From Hymenolepis diminuta (Eukaryota; Platyhelminthes; Cestoda; Cyclophyllidea; Hymenolepididae): 64,000 nt of DNA. The notes under the pieces were generated by a model. That model was not told the DNA's origin. It searched no databases and worked only from the letters and a program-made list of their open reading frames with translations. Position numbers and translations under genes: made by a program. The DNA is taken from positions 397,477 through 461,476 of the forward strand of contig CAADRB010000063.1 of the NCBI GenBank assembly GCA_900708905.1, written 5' to 3'. Shown here piece after piece: positions 59,121 to 64,000 of this stretch (position 1 is its first letter; each line of letters opens with the position of its first letter).

Positions 59121-61743
59121 ACTATTCATCATGTATTTTATATTGCAAATGTGTATTATTCGAGGGTGTCACGGCAAAACTACATAATATTGTAAGTAAT
59201 ATCGCAAATATTATTATTATTATGGACATTCGCATAATAAAGAAAATAAACAGATCTTTTAAAATAGAGTGCTTTAAGACAAACGTGAATGTATAATAAA
59301 TAAGGAAGTTACATATTTTCGGAGGTTATGATAAATAAAATTGAAGAAAAGCACAAAGAGAAGAAATTGAGGTCGAAAGAATGGATAACCGAATCCAATT
59401 ACGTGAGTGAGTAAAATAATTCAATCAAAATTTAATACCTCGTTTTCAACAGTAGGCGCCTTTACGCAACTCAGAACTAAATAAGATTTAAATGCGTTTT
59501 TCATTTAGTAAAAATTATAAGTGAAAAGAAATAAAAATTTAACTATTCACTTTCATCTGGGAAGTGAATTTTTCAAGAGATTGGCGTGTATTATTTTAAA
59601 TACAAATTGATTTTAAGTATTAATTTGACAAAATTAACCGGAGTTTGTCCCAGGCTCCACATCTGCTATTTTTGACATTTATTAGATCATATTTAATTAT
59701 TTTATACACTTTGATATTCCTTTTAGCTTCCAAACCCTATTTCGGAGGCGTTGTTCAAACACTTTCTCGGGTAGCAATGGACATCGTGAGAGAAACTCTA
59801 ATCTCTCATATTCATTATTTATGCACTGAGAGGTATTAATTTTGTAACTTTGCACACTTCCAGATTAATTTATGCGCTCTTAGGGGGTTTAATTAAGAAA
59901 TGCTTTTAGCCTCTCCTTTAACATCTTCATATCGAAGGCTTTTATTAATATTTAAAAAAATTGTTTGACTTTGATAGGCACCTGATCAGATTCGCGCTTT
60001 TAAAGTTTTTATCCCCAGAAAAAAATATTGGATGGTAGTTGACGGAAATTGAGCTCAGTCTAAAATTCCAGTGAAACTAAGAATGTAAAATGGTACACGA
60101 TAGGATAGAAATGTGGGTCTATTAGAGCAGTCAAATACATCAAAAAGAGCTCTCATTCTGAAGTGTTTGTTCTTTGCTTCATATTCCAGAATTGAAGGTA
60201 TTACAAAGTCATTTTCTACTGCAAGATGTAAATTAAAAGTTTGCTTTTCTGAAAAAAATATCTCAGCAATATTTTAAATTAATTTTTCCATTAATTTCAC
60301 TATTGATTCCCCAGAAGGAGTCAGAGAAATATTTTATGGATCTTAGGAGTTTAATACTATTAAACTGTCAAGATAATGGTTAGGAACAAAGGAAGATTTA
60401 TCTACTTATATCGATATTAGCGAGGACCAAATTCATGTCAAGCCAGAATTTAAGGAGCGGATGATTATTTCACCGTATAAGCATAAAAAATGTTGCAAAA
60501 AAAATAATTATTAAGTGAATAATAAAATAAAGAAATGCAAGTTATACATATTAAAAATATTTTTGAAACTGATTTTAAGTAGTGCTTTCTTGTATTAAAA
60601 CTTAAATTAACAGTTAGATATTTTTAATTGATACGGCTTTTCTTAATAATAAATAATGTTTTCGAAAATTTTGAACTCTACCACGATTTTAGGTTAGTTT
60701 ATTAGTTAATATCAATTAGAGATTGTCAAAATTACCTCCTGGTTTAAGCTAGTTCGCATATCACTTTTTTGAACATTGGATTCAGGAATATGCTGAAATT
60801 TTACTTTTTATAACCGTCATGACTCCACATTTAGCTAAAATTCGAGGTCAAACTCACTTTTCTTGGAAGCTTAAATTAGAATTACGAGCGAATGTTAAAC
60901 GGATTACAAGTACCCATCATAACCGCATTATTAGAATAAAATTTGCGTGGAATATGATTTCGTCTTCAAAATTTATGATGGTGGGGATAGCTTTTTGCAT
61001 TGCAAATAATTTTATAATCAAGTATTTTTATTAATTTCTTTTGTTAATATTATACTTTATATTTTATTGCAAGCGCTTATTTTATACATATTGACTATTA
61101 TTTGTTCTTTAGTCATAAATTAAATTAGAAACTGGCACTGTCAGTTTTCATTTAGTGAACTATCTTGCATTTCAACTAATGTTCCTATAACAATATATTG
61201 ATAAAATATATAATATGCGTTTCATATTTTAAATATGTACCATCTTTCAGATTTCTCTAATACATTGCAGAAATCCATGTCAAATACTTGGTTACGCATT
61301 TCATGCACCTGCAGCAAGTTTGAAATTCTCGAGATGCTCTGATTCGTTATTTTCCTCTCATACATTCGCCATTATTTATTGTGTTTTTATAACTCCCCTT
61401 GCAAATTGCTCAATATCTTAAATTTACTATCCTTAGTGAGAAAATGCATATTGTTAAATTCACCCATATAATTAACCGACGATTTGAAAATGGAATGACT
61501 GAAAAGTATATTGCATTACAAAATGTACAAAGGAAATATTTGGTATTCAAAGACTGATTCCCTGTTTCAAAAGAAATCTTCAAATTTCCAGATTCTTCAG
61601 TGTTTTTAGGGACCTGTGATAAAAAAGGGCAGTTTTAAATCACTGTGCTTCGAAGATGAATCTGTATATAATTGCATATATAATAATATTTTACTTCAAA
61701 TCAGACTGAATTCTAATGTCTGATAAGTTGAAAGCATACTTAC
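59121..61743. other. AT-rich spacer
   Basis: No supported gene. The open frames 59645-59839 and 60819-61034 lack splice or motif support. It probably includes a further intron of the minus-strand gene ending at 61744. Confidence 0.5.
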
Positions 61744-61954
61744 TGAATTTCGCGTAGGGTATCTCCATATATGACCTTGCGAATAATACGTTTAAGAAAA
61801 TAATACTTTGCAACCGGATTGATATGTCGAATTTCGGCATAACGATCGCAAAGCCATTTTAATTCGGCTAAGAGGAGTTTGCTTTGCATTGTTAGGATCA
61901 CAATTTCCTCCTTCAGCTTATTCATACTTTCCACTACCTGTTCCAGATCCATTC
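61744..61954 (-). CDS. Unidentified gene, second exon
   Basis: 70 codons of continuous amphipathic helix beginning RMDLEQVVESMNKLKEE and ending GDTLREI. The acceptor TTTATTTTGTAG and donor GTAAGT are both good. Phase agreement with the upstream exon supports a real junction. Confidence 0.65.
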
Positions 61955-63686
61955 CTACAAAATAAATAGATTTTAAACAGAAGTTGTATATGAATTTCGG
62001 ATATTTGAAATGACTTCTGATTAAATGTATGCCAAATATTTCTTATCACTAATTATTTTATTTTAATATATTTGATTTTATTGTGCTGAAAAATAAAATT
62101 TTTAAACATAAGTAGGGGAAATGTGTACACGGAGCTGTAGCTGCAAATAAAGTTCTTGCCCAATCATAAAAGTAGTTTCATTAACTCACATTAATCAAAT
62201 TAAAAGCACAAATGATAAATAACAAATACATTAACCTTGAAAGAGCAGAATATTCAAGGAGAATAGACGATTGCTTGAAAGTGAGCGGAAATTTTTAATG
62301 ATTTAGAATATTTTAAACAAAATAAGTGAGGTTGAATTGGCTTGCAGTTTTAGTAATGATATATGATGCATAAATATAAATATTTAAGCATATTTATAAA
62401 ATATTGTTCAAAATCAAAACTGATTTGCTTTTTGATTTTCTTTACATGATCTTCCTTCAGTGATGGCATTTTAATTGTTTAAAATACATTTCCAGATGTA
62501 TTTATAAAATCCAGTTGATCTGGCTGCAATTTTTATTGCTTTGCATTTTCTTTTCTCTGAAGGAAATTCAAAGTTAGAATTCAAGTTGTTTAATTTAATG
62601 TAAATTAATGGACTAAAAACTTTCCATATTTTTACACAAAATTTTCATTGCTAGAAAATTAAAATTAAATCCAGTAAAAAAAAATGGGGGGAGAGAAATT
62701 TTTTACTGCTATAACAATTATTCTATTAGAAGCAAATATTGTCCAGTAATTTTTACTATCTTTCTCATATTAGAGTAATTAATTATTTTAAATTAATTTC
62801 TAAGATCCTTAAGTCAAAATGGGACATATTTTATAATCGAAATCTTGTTTAATTAATGACGGATCAACAAAAATATACGAGACGCGGTACTTAATTTTAA
62901 ACCTTATGATTGAACATTTATTAATTGCATTTTGCAACAATTATTTAAATAAGAAAAATAGTTCGTACTTTCAAATGCTTCTTCTTTTTGTCTGTAAGCT
63001 TCAGCTTCCTTCGCCTGACTACTGATGACTGATCCCCTTTGAATGGACCTTTGGAAGCTCAGATCCGATTCCGACTCTTGCATATCGCTAGAGTAGTATA
63101 AAGCAATATCTTTTCCAAGGTTTGAATGCACAGAACAGACTTGAAGGAACATGTGCGTTCTTTGAACACAAGATTTCAACTTATTGAAACGATCAAGTAT
63201 GTGTGTTGACTTGGATTTTTCATAAATGCGTTCTATATGCTCGATGACTTTCAAGATTTCTCGAAATTCGTTCACAAGTTCAGTATGTCGATCCCACGTG
63301 TCAAAGTATTCTATTTGTAAAGTTTCTTTCCGTTTGAGGCCAAGAATACTAGACAGCTGACCAAGCTTTGTTGAGAAGATATCTGAGCTTTCGTGGGATT
63401 TGAGCAAGGGAGAAATCGGAGGTGAAGGACCATCAGGAAGTTCTGAAGGTGGAGAAACACTACCCTCATAAGTGTGCCTTCGAATAGTCTTCCCACTTGG
63501 AGTTACTGACTGACGTCGGGAGGAGTACTCAAATTTATTAGAGTAATGACGAGCTGTTGACTTTGAGAACATATTTAACATAATGACCGAGTTAAGAAGA
63601 ACTAGGCAGATGATACATTTGTAATATTTATATGCCATTAAGGAAACCGCTTCATTGGCTAAAGGCATTTGCACGTAATTGGTCAA
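61744..63686 (-). CDS. Unidentified helical protein, 5' exons
   Basis: Two exons, 63686-62969 and 61954-61744, join in phase: AAGCATTTGAAA|GTACGA to TTTTGTAG|GAATGG. Together they give about 309 residues, with an open continuation at a strong donor (ATTCA|GTAAGTATG, phase 2). From the first ATG there is a hydrophobic stretch at about residues 24-40, then a Ser/Pro/Arg-rich region (about 45-105), then mostly helical sequence, probably coiled coil (EFREILKVIEHIERIYEKS; MNKLKEEIVILTMQSKLLL). I do not recognise the family. The true start is uncertain: an open 93-nt segment at 63705-63797 is flanked by AG and GTAAGT and may be a further exon, in which case the hydrophobic part could be intron or untranslated. 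Confidence 0.65.
61955..62968 (-). other. Intron of the minus-strand gene
   Basis: 1.0 kb of AT-rich sequence with a purine/A run near 62680-62700. No repeat or coding segment was recognised. Confidence 0.55.
62969..63686 (-). CDS. Unidentified gene, upstream exon
   Basis: About 239 codons with clearly higher GC than its surroundings. The start at 63686 is the first ATG of the frame. The exon could instead begin at an internal acceptor (CTGCCTAG near 63560). It leaves in phase 1. Confidence 0.65.
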
Positions 63687-63797
63687 TAGAGAGGATGAAC
63701 TTACTGGGGAAGGTTGCCAACTGCTTGAGTTATAAATATTACAACAGGATTGGTAACTAAGATATAACTTAGTGATGCACCCTTGTGTTAAAGAAAA

Positions 63798-64000
63798 CTG
63801 TGTGTATTAATATAAAAATATTAATTTGTTTGTTATTTTTTGGCCGTGCCCATATAGGTGTTGGCGACAGAAGATTGGATATTTCATTTAAATTGGACGC
63901 ATTAGTTTCCAATCAAAAATGTAATTTTGTATCAAAATCGTCCTCATTATAATACACTGAAATTTCAACTATCTAGGAACTTTTCACCTAATTTACTTCC
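63798..64000. other. Window end, no feature seen
   Basis: AT-rich sequence upstream of the minus-strand gene. It may hold intron or promoter sequence. Nothing could be assigned. Confidence 0.4.

Overview
The window is eukaryotic and AT-rich, with exons split by short GT-AG introns (mostly 60-80 nt), no operons and several decayed transposons. The exon style, the transposon families and the divergence of the main gene suggest an invertebrate animal, most likely a parasitic flatworm (possibly a tapeworm). The species assignment is inference.

Region 1 (93-17580, + strand) is the 3' part of one large gene for a LRRK1-like Roco kinase (leucine-rich repeats - ROC GTPase - COR - protein kinase - WD40-like tail). 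I could join 28 exons whose splice phases all agree. They give 2546 residues in one open frame to a stop at 17578-17580. The 5' end lies before the window. One junction uses a GC-AG intron, one junction implies either a 19-nt or a 61-nt intron, and one uses a tandem donor. Larger introns hold decayed repeats: a complete but dead mariner element (9033-10239) and tRNA-derived SINE-like copies.

Region 2 (17581-38570) is a repeat and pseudogene zone. It holds a Ty3/gypsy pol remnant with LTR-like flanks (about 23980-26245), rearranged and decayed genomic copies of the kinase gene's 3' half (28490-29445 inverted; 29650-29815; 31570-33547; 37505-37806), and a second Tc1/mariner remnant on the minus strand (37807-38570). 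The gene copies keep intron sequence, so they arose by DNA duplication and not by retroposition. Copies two and three share changes absent from the intact gene.

Region 3 (38571-61743) is about 23 kb of very AT-rich sequence with no gene I can name. A few isolated open segments with plausible splice sites are flagged as candidate exons only.

Region 4 (61744-63686, minus strand) holds two exons, joined in phase, of an unidentified protein. It has a possible N-terminal hydrophobic segment, a Ser/Pro-rich region and a helical, probably coiled-coil part. The gene continues to lower coordinates, but I could not place further exons with confidence.
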